Source of the DNA: a virus
Reading direction: 5' to 3' (one strand)
Length of the DNA stretch: 59,716 bases
IMG/VR virus record: IMGVR_UViG_3300047443_000094
Span: 1-59,716 of that record
Shown: in pieces, positions 15,480 to 24,330 of the stretch
How positions within the stretch are numbered: the stretch's first letter is position 1
How the letters are laid out: every line of letters begins with the position of its first letter
The notes under the pieces: generated by a model
The model's database searches: none
What the model was told of the DNA's origin: nothing
Seen by the model: the letters and a program-made list of their open reading frames with translations, nothing else
Program-made: the position numbers and the translations under genes

Positions 15480-16172
15480 ATGCAGTCATCCTTTGCGTTT
15501 CCCATTAGGACGCGGAGCCCTACCCATTCGCTCCGCGTTCTGGTCGCTTGCGAGTTCTCAGGCACCGTCCGCAATGCCTTCCTCGATCGAGGCCATGATG
15601 CGTGGTCCTGCGATCTCTTGCCGGCCGAGAACGGCAGCAACCGACATATCCGCGGTGATGCCAGAGACTATCTGAATGATGGATGGGATCTGCTCGTCGT
15701 AGCGCACCCGCCATGCACAAGGCTTTGCAACAGCGGCGTGCGGTGGCTCTCTGTTCCGCCCCCACGCCGCACTGTCGAAGACATGTGGGCCGAACTGGAC
15801 GAGGGCGCCGCCCTGTTCTCTACCTTCTGGAATGCTCCGGTCGATCGCGTCTGCATCGAAAACCCGGTCATGCACAAACACGCCAAAGAGCGTATCCAGA
15901 ACTACGAAGAGTTCGCACAGAGCGTCCAGCCTTGGCAATTCGGCCATCCCGAAGTGAAGCGAACTTGCTTGTGGCTTCGAAACCTCCCAGCCCTTCAGTC
16001 TACGAACATCGTCAATGGACGCCAAGCCCGAGTGCATCGTCATTCTGGATGGGGCCGGCATGGTGAAGTGAGAGCGAAAGAACGGTCGCGGTTTTTCCCA
16101 GGCATTGCGCAGGCGATGGCCGATCAATGGGGCGACTACGCCGTCAGACAATTTCATCAGGAGGCAGCATGA
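15480..16172 (+). CDS. C5-cytosine methylase-like phage protein
   Basis: A 230-aa protein related to small phage C5-cytosine methylases. ACEFSGTVRNAFLDRGHDAWSCD corresponds to motif I, AHPPCTRLCNSG to the PC catalytic motif IV, and IENPV to motif VI (normally ENV). There is no large target-recognition domain, so target choice, or even catalysis, is open. Start at 15480 follows directly on gapR. It ends in an ATGA overlap with the DUF1376 gene. Confidence 0.75.
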   Translation: MQSSFAFPIRTRSPTHSLRVLVACEFSGTVRNAFLDRGHDAWSCDLLPAENGSNRHIRGDARDYLNDGWDLLVVAHPPCTRLCNSGVRWLSVPPPRRTVEDMWAELDEGAALFSTFWNAPVDRVCIENPVMHKHAKERIQNYEEFAQSVQPWQFGHPEVKRTCLWLRNLPALQSTNIVNGRQARVHRHSGWGRHGEVRAKERSRFFPGIAQAMADQWGDYAVRQFHQEAA

Positions 16173-16807
16173 GCCGCAGAACCATGCCCTACCATCGCCG
16201 CTATCACGGCGACGCCCTCCAAGGATACCGTAGGCTCACGCTGGAGCAGCGCGGCGCATACACGACGATCCTCGACTTAATCTACGACGAGGGCGGCCCC
16301 ATCGAAAACAACGAGCGCTGGCTTGCCGGTGAGCTAAATTGCTCCCTTCGGAAGGTCCGCGTGCTCCTAGAGGAGCTGCTCTCCATGCGGAAGATTTTTA
16401 TCAATGTGCAGGGGAAGATCAGCAATCACCGAGCGGAAACGGAAATAGAAAACTCGCTGAAAATCTCGCGAAAACGCGCCGAAGTCGCGACGAAACCAAA
16501 GCGAGATGACGGCGACAACGCCAAATTCCGCAACAAAATCAGCGGAAACCCGGAGCAAATGCAAAGCAATAGCTCTGTAATACCAGTACCAGAGCCATAT
16601 ATAAATAATATTAACCCTGTGGTGGATGAGGATACCACGCAGCCGGAGAAGCGGGCGATGTCCGTCTCTGCCTCGCCTCCGATTCCCATCGAAGCGCTCA
16701 CTGGAAACGTCAAACTGATTGAAGCTCTGAAAGGGCGGCCGCAGGGCCGTGCTGATCTGGATGCGTTGTTGCGTGGGCAGCGGCAGAAACGGGGAGGGGC
16801 GAGATGA
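16169..16807 (+). CDS. DUF1376 replication-type protein
   Basis: A 212-aa protein with a DUF1376 domain at residues about 5-75 (MPYHRRYHGDALQGYRRLT, LEQRGAYTTILDLIYDEGGP, LNCSLRKVRVLLEELL). Such winged-helix proteins stand in the primosome/initiator position of many phages. A basic, low-complexity linker and a short C-terminal helix follow. A caggagg ribosome site and ATGA overlap fix the start. Likely helps start replication; no helicase gene is seen next to it. Confidence 0.75.
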   Translation: MSRRTMPYHRRYHGDALQGYRRLTLEQRGAYTTILDLIYDEGGPIENNERWLAGELNCSLRKVRVLLEELLSMRKIFINVQGKISNHRAETEIENSLKISRKRAEVATKPKRDDGDNAKFRNKISGNPEQMQSNSSVIPVPEPYINNINPVVDEDTTQPEKRAMSVSASPPIPIEALTGNVKLIEALKGRPQGRADLDALLRGQRQKRGGAR

Positions 16808-17229
16808 CCGAGGTCACTGTAGACGATTTTGTCGCGGCACTGGTCGTTCTGGCCGAAGCTGGCATACCTTCCGATGTTCAGGAACTTCTCGTCAGGGGAA
16901 ATCCGAGCCAAGACATTAAGCCGAATGCTTTGTACGATTGCCTCGAATCCCTCCTATCCAGAGCCGAGAAGGCGGAAGCGGAAGTCGAGAAGCTTGGGAA
17001 GCTCATCCGTGACAACGGAACGCCACGTTTCAACGCCGTATGCGGGCGCGCCGAGAAGGCAGAAGCCACATGCGAAAAGCTAGCGGCGGCGTTGGAGGAG
17101 ATCCGAGACGCCCACCCAACCGGTTCGTCATGGTCGCTTATGAATGACGGGACGTGGCGCGAAGCTGCACGCGATTTTCAGCGTATTGCGCGCGTCACTC
17201 TCTCCGCGGATGGAGCTGAACCACGATGA
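16804..17229 (+). CDS. Coiled-coil hypothetical protein
   Basis: A 141-aa protein with two copies of a RAEKAEAE-type helix (residues about 53-65 and 84-95), so a coiled coil is likely. It is coupled to both neighbours by ATGA overlaps. Function unknown. Confidence 0.6.
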   Translation: MTEVTVDDFVAALVVLAEAGIPSDVQELLVRGNPSQDIKPNALYDCLESLLSRAEKAEAEVEKLGKLIRDNGTPRFNAVCGRAEKAEATCEKLAAALEEIRDAHPTGSSWSLMNDGTWREAARDFQRIARVTLSADGAEPR

Positions 17230-17558
17230 GCGAAGTCACCGACAAGATGGACGAGGCCGGTTATCTCCAGCAGTGCCACGAGTTCACAATAAAGGTCAGG
17301 AAAATGTTAGGCGCCGGCTATGGCCTCGGCTACCAGCTCGATGATCTCTTCCGCGTCCTTCAGGCTCGTTGCGGCGCTTATGTCGAGAACGAAGCCCTCA
17401 GCGCTGCCCTGAAGCCGTTCGCAGAGGAAGCTGATCGCATTCACCCCGACTGGGAGAACGAGCGCCGTCGTGGATATCTGAGCCCGTCGCAGGAGCTAAC
17501 CGTGGGCGATTTCAGAAAGGCACGTGAGGTGCTTGTGGCGCATGGAGTTGCCAAATGA
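17226..17558 (+). CDS. Hypothetical protein
   Basis: A 110-aa protein. The C-terminal part (LKPFAEEADRIHPDWENER, LTVGDFRKAREVL) resembles short phage proteins of unknown function that share the phrase TVGDFRKAR. Overlaps both neighbours by four bases. Confidence 0.6.
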   Translation: MSEVTDKMDEAGYLQQCHEFTIKVRKMLGAGYGLGYQLDDLFRVLQARCGAYVENEALSAALKPFAEEADRIHPDWENERRRGYLSPSQELTVGDFRKAREVLVAHGVAK

Positions 17559-17767
17559 TCACCGCTGGCACACTCCGCAACATCGTCGCCGTGATGCAAA
17601 GCATCGACCGGCATGAGCTCGAGAAAGAGGCTGGACCGCTGAGCGACGTTGCCTGGTCGAAGTTTCGCGACGATGCGCATCAGTCGTTCCTGCACATGCC
17701 TGACGCCGAACAGGAGGCGATTGCACGCATTGTGTCGGCGCGGATGGACGAGATCGGGGAGCGTTGA
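17555..17767 (+). CDS. Small helical hypothetical protein
   Basis: A 70-aa helical protein immediately before the small terminase gene, overlapping it by one base (TGATG). No motif recognised. Confidence 0.55.
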   Translation: MITAGTLRNIVAVMQSIDRHELEKEAGPLSDVAWSKFRDDAHQSFLHMPDAEQEAIARIVSARMDEIGER

Positions 17768-18672
17768 TGGCAGGCAGGAAGACGAAAACCCCGGCGAAGC
17801 AGCCCGAGAAGGTTTTGTCACCCCTAAAGGACAAGCCGGTTTCGCAGGGCGGGAAGGCCAAAGCGGCGAAACCCGTGGCTGGCAAGGGGGAGAGCGCTCC
17901 GAAGGTGACGCGGAAGGCGAGGGTGACGAAGGCCGCGAAGGAAGTTGCGAAGAATGCAACTTCGGTGGAGCCGGTGGAATATCAGGAGCGGTTTTGCGGC
18001 CTCGCTCACATCATGAGCCGTGCCGGCAAGACCGAGGATGAGGTTGCCGTTGCGCTGGGCATCGACATCGAGACGCTGGTGTTGTGGCGCATCGAGCACT
18101 GGAAGTTCGATCGGGCTTTCGATGTCAGCGGAGATGCGGGTGGAAGGCCAACGGCTTACGAGGAGAAGTTCGCTGAGCAGGCGAAGCTCCTCGCTAAGCT
18201 TGGCGCCACCGATCTGGAGATTTCGCAGTTCTTCGGCGTAGCGCTGCGCACCATCCATCGCTGGAAGGTCGAGCATCCCGAGTTTCGCGAAGCGCTGGAG
18301 ATGGGCAAAGACGAGGCCGACAAGAAGGTTGAGGAATCCCTCTATCGACGCGCCGTCGGTTACACGTTTGATTCCGAGAAGATCGTTGTCGTCGACAAGG
18401 AGCTGCAGCGCGTCGAGACGATCGAGCACGTGCCGCCCGATACCAAGGCCGCGATGTTCTGGCTTCAGAACCGCAGGCCCGGCATCTGGCGGGATACCAA
18501 ACACATCAAACATGATGTAGAAGAGGACAGCGCGCTCGGCTCCTGGCTGAAGGACATTAGCGGCAACGCTTTCACCCCCAAGGACCAAGACGGTCCTGCA
18601 TCTTCGGACGCACCGCGAAACACTGCTTTCGCTCCGCGTGACGACGAGCAGGACACGACGGATGCTGTATAA
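17767..18672 (+). CDS. terS: Terminase small subunit
   Basis: A 301-aa protein. The first 60 residues are basic and low-complexity (Lys/Ala/Pro). Two helix-turn-helix units follow (about 85-115 and 135-170, including LGATDLEISQFFGVALRTIHRWKVEHPEF). Then comes the VEESLYRRAVGYTFDSEK region and DTKAAMFWLQNRRPGIWRDT, which are typical of phage small terminases. It recognises the packaging site and recruits the large subunit. The ATG at 17767 is preferred over a TTG one codon earlier. Confidence 0.85.
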   Translation: MAGRKTKTPAKQPEKVLSPLKDKPVSQGGKAKAAKPVAGKGESAPKVTRKARVTKAAKEVAKNATSVEPVEYQERFCGLAHIMSRAGKTEDEVAVALGIDIETLVLWRIEHWKFDRAFDVSGDAGGRPTAYEEKFAEQAKLLAKLGATDLEISQFFGVALRTIHRWKVEHPEFREALEMGKDEADKKVEESLYRRAVGYTFDSEKIVVVDKELQRVETIEHVPPDTKAAMFWLQNRRPGIWRDTKHIKHDVEEDSALGSWLKDISGNAFTPKDQDGPASSDAPRNTAFAPRDDEQDTTDAV

Positions 18673-20209
18673 ACATCTTGCGGGCATTACGGAGGACGAG
18701 CTCAAAGAGAAGCTCAGGGATCCGCATTGGCGCATCCGGAACCTCTACTACATCCTCGACAAGGACAAGAACACGGTCCTGTTCGTGCCGAATGAGGTGC
18801 AGGAACGCCTTATTCAAAACCTCTGGTACCGAAATATCGTGCCGAAGGCTCGCCAGCGTGGCTTCTCGACGCTGATCCAGATCATGATCCTCGATGCCTG
18901 CCTTTGGAATGAAAACCAGACCGGCGCCATCATCGCCCAGGATCAGGACACCGCGACGAAGATCATGCGCGACAAGATCGAGTTCGCCTATGACAAGCTC
19001 CCGCCGCCGATTCGGGCGATGATCCCGATCAAGACCGACAACGTGAAGGAGAAGGTGTTCGCGAACGGCTCGTCGATCTCGGTTTCGACGTCTGCGCGCG
19101 GTACCACGCTCAATTGGCTGCACGTCTCCGAGTTCGGCATCATCTGCTACCAGTCGCCGTTGAAGGCTGACGAGATCGTCACGGGCGCGTTGCCGGCCGC
19201 CGAGCAGGGCATCATCTTCATCGAGTCGACTGCCAAGGGCAGGGATGGCGCCTACTACAAGATGGTCACCGAGGCGAAGAACAACGCCGATCTCCGCAAA
19301 AAGCTGTCGAAGAAGGAATACCGGCTGCACTTCGCGTCGTGGTGGGACGCCGAGGAGTATGAGGAAGATCCCAACACGACCGTGATCAGCAAGAAGGATC
19401 ACGACTACTTCGACCGCATGGAGCGGGAGATTGGCCGCCCGCTGTCAGCACGCAAGCGCGCCTGGTACGTGGCGACGCGCCGCAACACCTTCGCCGACGA
19501 AGACGAGAAGATGTGGTCGGAGTACCCGACGACGCTCGAAGAGGCGTTCAAGGTCTCGACTGAAGGCGTATACCTCGCCAAGCAGCTGGAGCGCTGCCGC
19601 CTCGATGGGCGCATTACCAAAGTTCCCTACATGCCGAGCATCCCGGTCAACACCTTTTGGGACCTTGGCGTGAACGACGACATCGCCATCTGGTTTCATC
19701 AGGCCGTTGGCATGGCAGATCATTTCATCGACTACTTCGAGTGCAGCGGCGAGCCGTATTCGTTCATCGTGCGCGAGTTCGACAAGCGTGGGTATGTCTT
19801 CGGGCATCACTACCTGCCGCATGACGGCAATCAGCGGCGCCCGGGCGCTGTGATGATCCAGACGCCGAAGGATATGCTCGAAGGTCTCGGGCTGAAAAAC
19901 ATTGAGATCGTCGATCGGACGCCCGATCTCGTGAACGTTGGCATCCAGCAGCTGCGCGACGACTTCTCGACGTACTACTTCGACGAGGTGAAATGCGCCC
20001 CCGGCATCATCCATCTCGAAAACTACCGCAAGGCTTGGAACGAGAATATGGGCGTCTGGTCTGACCGGCCTCACAACAACGGTCACCAGCACGCAGCCGA
20101 CGCGCTGCGCCAGAAAGCGCAGGCCCGCGACGAGGTGCGCCGCCTTGCAGTCACTGGCGGCGCTAGAACCCGTGCACGTCGCGGCAACAGATCAGGAATG
20201 GCGGCATGA
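18662..20209 (+). CDS. terL: Terminase large subunit
   Basis: A 515-aa packaging motor. The ATPase half has ARQRGFSTL at about residue 63 (a Walker A variant without the usual lysine), LNWLHVSEFG near 155 (Walker B) and FIESTAKG (coupling motif). The nuclease half has FWDLGVNDDIAIWF near 332 and HQHAADALR near 477, with metal-binding aspartates. It overlaps terS by 11 bases. The ATG at 18662 was chosen; a GTG at 18638 is possible. Confidence 0.92.
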   Translation: MLYKHLAGITEDELKEKLRDPHWRIRNLYYILDKDKNTVLFVPNEVQERLIQNLWYRNIVPKARQRGFSTLIQIMILDACLWNENQTGAIIAQDQDTATKIMRDKIEFAYDKLPPPIRAMIPIKTDNVKEKVFANGSSISVSTSARGTTLNWLHVSEFGIICYQSPLKADEIVTGALPAAEQGIIFIESTAKGRDGAYYKMVTEAKNNADLRKKLSKKEYRLHFASWWDAEEYEEDPNTTVISKKDHDYFDRMEREIGRPLSARKRAWYVATRRNTFADEDEKMWSEYPTTLEEAFKVSTEGVYLAKQLERCRLDGRITKVPYMPSIPVNTFWDLGVNDDIAIWFHQAVGMADHFIDYFECSGEPYSFIVREFDKRGYVFGHHYLPHDGNQRRPGAVMIQTPKDMLEGLGLKNIEIVDRTPDLVNVGIQQLRDDFSTYYFDEVKCAPGIIHLENYRKAWNENMGVWSDRPHNNGHQHAADALRQKAQARDEVRRLAVTGGARTRARRGNRSGMAA

Positions 20210-20243
20210 GGCCATCACAGCAGTTTTCACCCTTGGGCAAGAC

Positions 20244-20265
20244 GTCCTCCATCTTTCAGGAGGAC
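20244..20265 (+). promoter_or_regulatory. Hairpin masking a ribosome site
   Basis: gtcctcc and ggaggac form a perfect 7-bp stem with loop atctttca. The right arm contains the ggagg Shine-Dalgarno sequence of the TTG-start gene at 20270, so the folded RNA would hide it. Confidence 0.5.
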
Positions 20266-20269
20266 AACC

Positions 20270-20698
20270 TTGACACCCGACCTAGACCTAAATCGTAGGC
20301 AGTGGACAAAAACCCGAGGGCCAATTACCGCTATTGGAACATGGTTGCGGCTGGATGGCTCTTTCCGGCCCTGCATGGTCCTAATTCGAGCGGGCAGCGA
20401 ATTGGAGGACGGGCTGATACCGTGTGTGGTCACGCAAGACCGCGCATGGATCTGGTCTGAAGAAATCGGCGATCCAGCGGAAGCCGCACGCACTGCGTTC
20501 CAGTTCGCCAACTGCCTCAGACTTTCCGCGCATGACAGACGCACGCTGATCTTCATCGCGTCGTTCATCAACGACATGCTCGGCGAGCTCCTGTCCATCC
20601 CCCCGTACCAGCCAGACACAACGCCCGTGGTCGCGGAAGCAACCATGATCAACCACAGCACCGGCAGGACTGTGGAGACGGAGATGAGAGATGTTTGA
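20270..20698 (+). CDS. Hypothetical protein with TTG start
   Basis: A 142-aa protein between large terminase and portal, translated from a TTG with a strong aggagg six bases upstream. No nearby in-frame ATG is better. Mixed alpha/beta, unrecognised. The end overlaps the portal start by 8 bases. The ribosome site is buried in a hairpin, so its expression may be restrained. Confidence 0.65.
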   Translation: MTPDLDLNRRQWTKTRGPITAIGTWLRLDGSFRPCMVLIRAGSELEDGLIPCVVTQDRAWIWSEEIGDPAEAARTAFQFANCLRLSAHDRRTLIFIASFINDMLGELLSIPPYQPDTTPVVAEATMINHSTGRTVETEMRDV

Positions 20699-22976
20699 TC
20701 TCGCGGCGGAGGACGGCTCCGTCCGAAAAAAGAAATACAAGTCCCCCATACCGGACACACCAGCGCCGATGCGGCAGATTGCGGGCAACAGGCTCGACAG
20801 CGGCCCGATGCAGCGGCTGCATCTCCGCCTGCTCGATATCTGGCAGCGCGAGCTCGATCGCCAAGCAGCCAATCGCCGAGATCAGGCGATAGACGAGGAT
20901 TTCTACGACAGCATTCAGTGGGACGAGGCCGACGCACAAACGCTGCGCGATCGCGGGCAGATGCCGCTCGTCTTCAACGTCACCGCCACCACGGTTGATT
21001 GGGTCATTGGCACTGAGAAGAACAACAGGACTGATTTCAAGGTCCTGCCGCGACGGAAGGAAGACGGCAAGCCGGCCGAGCGAAAGACCGAGCTGCTGAA
21101 GTACCTCTCGGACGCCAACCGGGAGCCATTCGAGGTTAGCCGAGCGTTCGGCGACGCCGCCAAGGTTGGCATCGGCTGGATGGAAGACGGCTGGCAGGGC
21201 GACGAGGAAGGTGAGCCGATCTATTCCCGTTACGAGAACTGGCGCAACATGCTGTGGGACAGCACGGCAACCCGGCTCGACATCGAGGACGGTCGCTATG
21301 TCGGCCGCTCGAAGTGGGTCGACCTCGATGTTGCCTGCGCCACCTTTTCGAAGCGCAAGGCGCTCTTGCGACGTTCGGTCGACGAGGCCGACAACTTCGC
21401 CATGCTCGATGCCTATGGCGATTTGCCTATGGATCAGCTCGAGCTCGAAAGCCAAGGCAAGGGCGAGAGCGGCTACACCAGTGACCAGGTGACGGGCTAT
21501 CGCCGGCAGCGCACACGCATTTTCGAGCTCTGGTTCCGCATGCCGGCCGAAGTTGAGAAAATGCGCGGCGGCGTCTTTGCCGGTGAGCTCTTCGACGAGT
21601 ATTCGCCCGGGCACACCGAGGACGTCGAGAACGGCGAGGCCGAAGTGGTCAAGAAAGTGGCGATGCGCACCTATGTCGCGTTGTTCACGTCAGCCGGACT
21701 GCTCTGGCTCTCGCCGTCGCCGTATCGCCACAACAAGTTCCCGTTCACGCCCATCTGGTACAAGCGTCGTGGCCGTGACGGCATGCCCTACGGTCTGGTG
21801 CGCAACGTCCGCGACATCCAGGCGGACATCAACAAGCGCGCCAGCAAGGCCTTGGCGATCCTGTCGTCGAACAAGGTTATCATGGATGATGGCGCCGTCG
21901 AGGATCTCGACGAGTTCGCCGAAGAGGTCGCGCGGCCGGACGCCATCATCGTCAAGAAGTCTGGCAAGGATCTCAAGCTCGACGTCGATCGCGACCTGTC
22001 GCAATGGCACCTTGAGCTGATGTCTCGCAACATTCAGATGCTCCAGCAGGTCGGCGGGGTCACGGACGAGAACCTTGGCCGGTCTACCAACGCGGTTTCT
22101 GGTGTTGCCATCGAGGCGCGGCAGTCACAGGGCGCGTTGGCAACGTCGGGCCTATTCGACAATCATCGGCTTGCCCAGCAGGTCCGCGGCGAGAAGAAGC
22201 TCTCTCTGACCGAGCAGTTCATGGATCAGAAGAAGCAATTCCGCATCACGAACAAGCGCGGCTCGCCGGAATACATCGGCATCAACGATGGCCTGCCGGA
22301 GAACGACATCATCCGCACCAAGGCGGACTATGTCATTTCCGAAGAGGATTGGCGCGCGAGCGTCCGTCAGGCGCAGGTGGACAAGCTGCTGGAGCTGATG
22401 GCGAAGCTTGCTCCCGTCGCCCCCCAGGCGGCGATCGTCACGCTCGATCTCCTCGTCGAGTCGATGGACATCCCGAATGGCGACGAGATCGTGAAGCGGA
22501 TTCGGCAGGTCACCGGCATGCAGGACCCCGATGCTGAGGAAGACAGTCCGGAGATGCAGGCGCAGAACCAGGCGAAGGCCCAGCAGGCGGAACTGCAGAT
22601 GCAGACGGTCATGGCGCAGCTGCGCAAGATGGTGGCCGATGCAGCCAAGGCCGAGGCCGATGCGGCGAAAAGCAAGGCGCAAGCCGAGGAGATCGGCGCG
22701 AAGGTGGCATCCACCAACATCACGACGCAGAGCACTGCGCTCGATGCTGCTGGCAAGGTGGCGATCGCGCCGGCGCTCGCCGACGTGGCCGATCATCTCC
22801 TGCACGAGGCCGGATTCGTCTCCCGCACCGAGCAGGAGAACAATCTCAAGCAACTGGCCGTCGCCGCTCAGCAACAGGCGGCAGCCCAGCAGGCACAGCA
22901 ACAGCAGCAACCACAGATACCGCCCGGAGCAGCCGCACCGGCGGACAACAGGCCAGCTCCGATAGGGCTGGGTTAA
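20691..22976 (+). CDS. P22-like portal protein
   Basis: A 761-aa protein of the length and layout of P22-type portals. Recognisable parts include VFNVTATTVDWVIGTEKNNR near residue 100, FGDAAKVGIGWMEDGW, PFTPIWYKRRGRDGMPYGLV near 350 and GVTDENLGRSTNAVSGVAI near 460. The C-terminus is a long Ala/Gln-rich helical barrel-like region (AQNQAKAQQAELQMQTVMAQ, then poly-Gln). It forms the 12-mer DNA gate at one capsid vertex and binds terminase. The gene opens a structural block whose capsid partner lies 33 kb away on the other strand. Confidence 0.9.
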   Translation: MFDLAAEDGSVRKKKYKSPIPDTPAPMRQIAGNRLDSGPMQRLHLRLLDIWQRELDRQAANRRDQAIDEDFYDSIQWDEADAQTLRDRGQMPLVFNVTATTVDWVIGTEKNNRTDFKVLPRRKEDGKPAERKTELLKYLSDANREPFEVSRAFGDAAKVGIGWMEDGWQGDEEGEPIYSRYENWRNMLWDSTATRLDIEDGRYVGRSKWVDLDVACATFSKRKALLRRSVDEADNFAMLDAYGDLPMDQLELESQGKGESGYTSDQVTGYRRQRTRIFELWFRMPAEVEKMRGGVFAGELFDEYSPGHTEDVENGEAEVVKKVAMRTYVALFTSAGLLWLSPSPYRHNKFPFTPIWYKRRGRDGMPYGLVRNVRDIQADINKRASKALAILSSNKVIMDDGAVEDLDEFAEEVARPDAIIVKKSGKDLKLDVDRDLSQWHLELMSRNIQMLQQVGGVTDENLGRSTNAVSGVAIEARQSQGALATSGLFDNHRLAQQVRGEKKLSLTEQFMDQKKQFRITNKRGSPEYIGINDGLPENDIIRTKADYVISEEDWRASVRQAQVDKLLELMAKLAPVAPQAAIVTLDLLVESMDIPNGDEIVKRIRQVTGMQDPDAEEDSPEMQAQNQAKAQQAELQMQTVMAQLRKMVADAAKAEADAAKSKAQAEEIGAKVASTNITTQSTALDAAGKVAIAPALADVADHLLHEAGFVSRTEQENNLKQLAVAAQQQAAAQQAQQQQQPQIPPGAAAPADNRPAPIGLG

Positions 22977-22989
22977 CGACGAGGGCGAA

Positions 22990-23943
22990 ATGGACAAGAT
23001 GAGTGCAGAGCAACTGGCGTTGCTTACAGATGAAGAACGCGAAGGCCTCCTCGAGGAGATCGACGAGGGCGAGGGCGATGAAGACGGCGGTGATGATGGC
23101 GCCGAGGATACGACGTCCGCCGATGGTGCTGACACCGGCGGCGAAGGTGAGGATGAGGGCGATGAAGACGGCCAAGACGACGGTGATGATGTCGCTGCCG
23201 CAGAGGCTGCGGCTGTTGCAACTCAGGACCAGAAGGCAGCCGAAGCCGCCGCCGCTGCAGCAGCGCCAGTGGTCGAGGATATCGCCGAGGATGAGCCCGA
23301 GGAACAGGCGCCGCGGTGGATCTTGCCAGCGGACCATCAGACGAAGATCGACGATATCGAGGCGCAGAAGGACGCGCTTACCGAGAAGTTCGACGACGGC
23401 GAGCTGACCGGTGGGGAGTATCGCGCATCTATGAAGGCGCTCGATAAGCAGGCGGACGAACTGAAGAGCGTCAAGATCAGGGCGGAAGTCGCACGCGACA
23501 CCGCGATCGACACGTGGAAGGATGATGTTGCCAGCTTCATGGGCGAGCATCCGGAGTACACGAAGTCGAAATACCTACGCGACGCGCTGGACGCCGAGGT
23601 TCGCCAGCTTCAGTCGACGTCGGTAAATCCGCTCAACCCGAAAATCCTTGCCAAGGCCCATGCCAAGATTGCCGGAGAGATCACGTCTGCGTTCAAGCCG
23701 GCCGATCCGAATCCGGCAGGGAAACCCACGGGCAAACAGGCCGATCCGGGGAAGCCAGCGAAGAAGCGGGACGATCCGCCGCCGACGCTGGCGCATGTGC
23801 CTGCCTCTGATCCAACGGATGCGGATGATGGTGGCGAGTTCGCGCACCTCGACCGCATGTTGTCGAAGAACGATTCCCTTGGTTACGAGAAGGCGCTCGC
23901 CGCCTTGCCGGAAGCCAAGCGCGAACAATACCTGGCTCAGTGA
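22990..23943 (+). CDS. Scaffold-like protein
   Basis: A 317-aa protein directly after the portal. Residues about 20-75 are almost entirely Asp/Glu/Gly/Ala, residues 120-210 are helical coiled-coil (KIDDIEAQKDALTEKFDDGE), and the tail is Pro/Lys-rich with a final helix. This acidic, helical make-up and its position match podovirus scaffolding proteins, which guide capsid assembly and then leave. Sequence identity with known scaffolds is not claimed. Confidence 0.7.
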   Translation: MDKMSAEQLALLTDEEREGLLEEIDEGEGDEDGGDDGAEDTTSADGADTGGEGEDEGDEDGQDDGDDVAAAEAAAVATQDQKAAEAAAAAAAPVVEDIAEDEPEEQAPRWILPADHQTKIDDIEAQKDALTEKFDDGELTGGEYRASMKALDKQADELKSVKIRAEVARDTAIDTWKDDVASFMGEHPEYTKSKYLRDALDAEVRQLQSTSVNPLNPKILAKAHAKIAGEITSAFKPADPNPAGKPTGKQADPGKPAKKRDDPPPTLAHVPASDPTDADDGGEFAHLDRMLSKNDSLGYEKALAALPEAKREQYLAQ

Positions 23944-23949
23944 GGCACA

Positions 23950-24123
23950 ATGCTCCATCTCACGGTTAAGATCGGACAGGCAGTCGATATCCCGGGCGTC
24001 GGGAGAATCATCTTGAAGGAGAAGAGCGGCCGTTGCGCTAAACTCGCCTTCGACGTCAGCACAGATCAAGAGATCAAGCTGCTCCCGCTACCGGGGGCGG
24101 ACCGTGAGCTGGTCACGAAGTAA
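23950..24123 (+). CDS. 57-aa CsrA-like protein
   Basis: A 57-aa protein, MLHLTVKIGQAVDI at the start, then strands IILKEKSG, CAKLAFDV and EIKLLPLPG. The opening matches the CsrA pattern MLxLTxKxGExxxI, and the size and strand order also fit CsrA, a dimer that binds GGA in mRNA leaders. The later strand has IKLLP where CsrA has VHREE, so the key arginine is missing or moved and RNA binding is not assured. tgagg lies before the ATG. It is followed by the initiator-type tRNA. Similarity is judged by eye. Confidence 0.6.
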   Translation: MLHLTVKIGQAVDIPGVGRIILKEKSGRCAKLAFDVSTDQEIKLLPLPGADRELVTK

Positions 24124-24225
24124 CGGACGCACGGGCGCAAGAGTGCCCGCTCCGGCATCTGTGAATGTTGCCGATGCCCGTTGACAAAAATCCTAGCCCT
24201 CTTTCTTCTCACCATTATCGACTGA

Positions 24226-24302
24226 CGCCGAGTAGAGCAGCCCGGTAGCTCGTTAGGCTCATAACCTATAGGTCGCTGGTTCAAATCCAGCCTCGGCAAC
24301 CA
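24226..24302 (+). tRNA. tRNA-fMet (CAU), phage-borne initiator type
   Basis: A 77-base cloverleaf. The acceptor stem is cgccgag/ctcggca with an unpaired C1-A72, the mark of bacterial initiator tRNA that allows formylation. The D arm holds agcccggta in its loop, the anticodon loop is ctcataa (CAU), the T arm is gctgg-ttcaaat-ccagc, and CCA is encoded. The anticodon stem has G-C at 30-40 and 31-39 but A-U at 29-41, so one of the three G-C pairs normal for initiators is lost, and 27-43 is mismatched. A tTGACA-like box lies at 24181 but no well-spaced -10 is seen. Confidence 0.9.
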
Positions 24303-24330
24303 GTCGTCTCCCATAACCCCCGAGCGGACC

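Noticed and set aside
20206-20298. A 30-aa frame overlapping the terminase stop (ATGA)
   Set aside because: Low-complexity peptide with no ribosome site of its own; the strong aggagg serves the TTG at 20270 in another frame.
22861-22976. Possible repeat or CRISPR-like array in the Gln-rich portal end
   Set aside because: The repetition is cag/caa codons of a poly-Gln tract inside the portal gene. No CRISPR array was seen anywhere.
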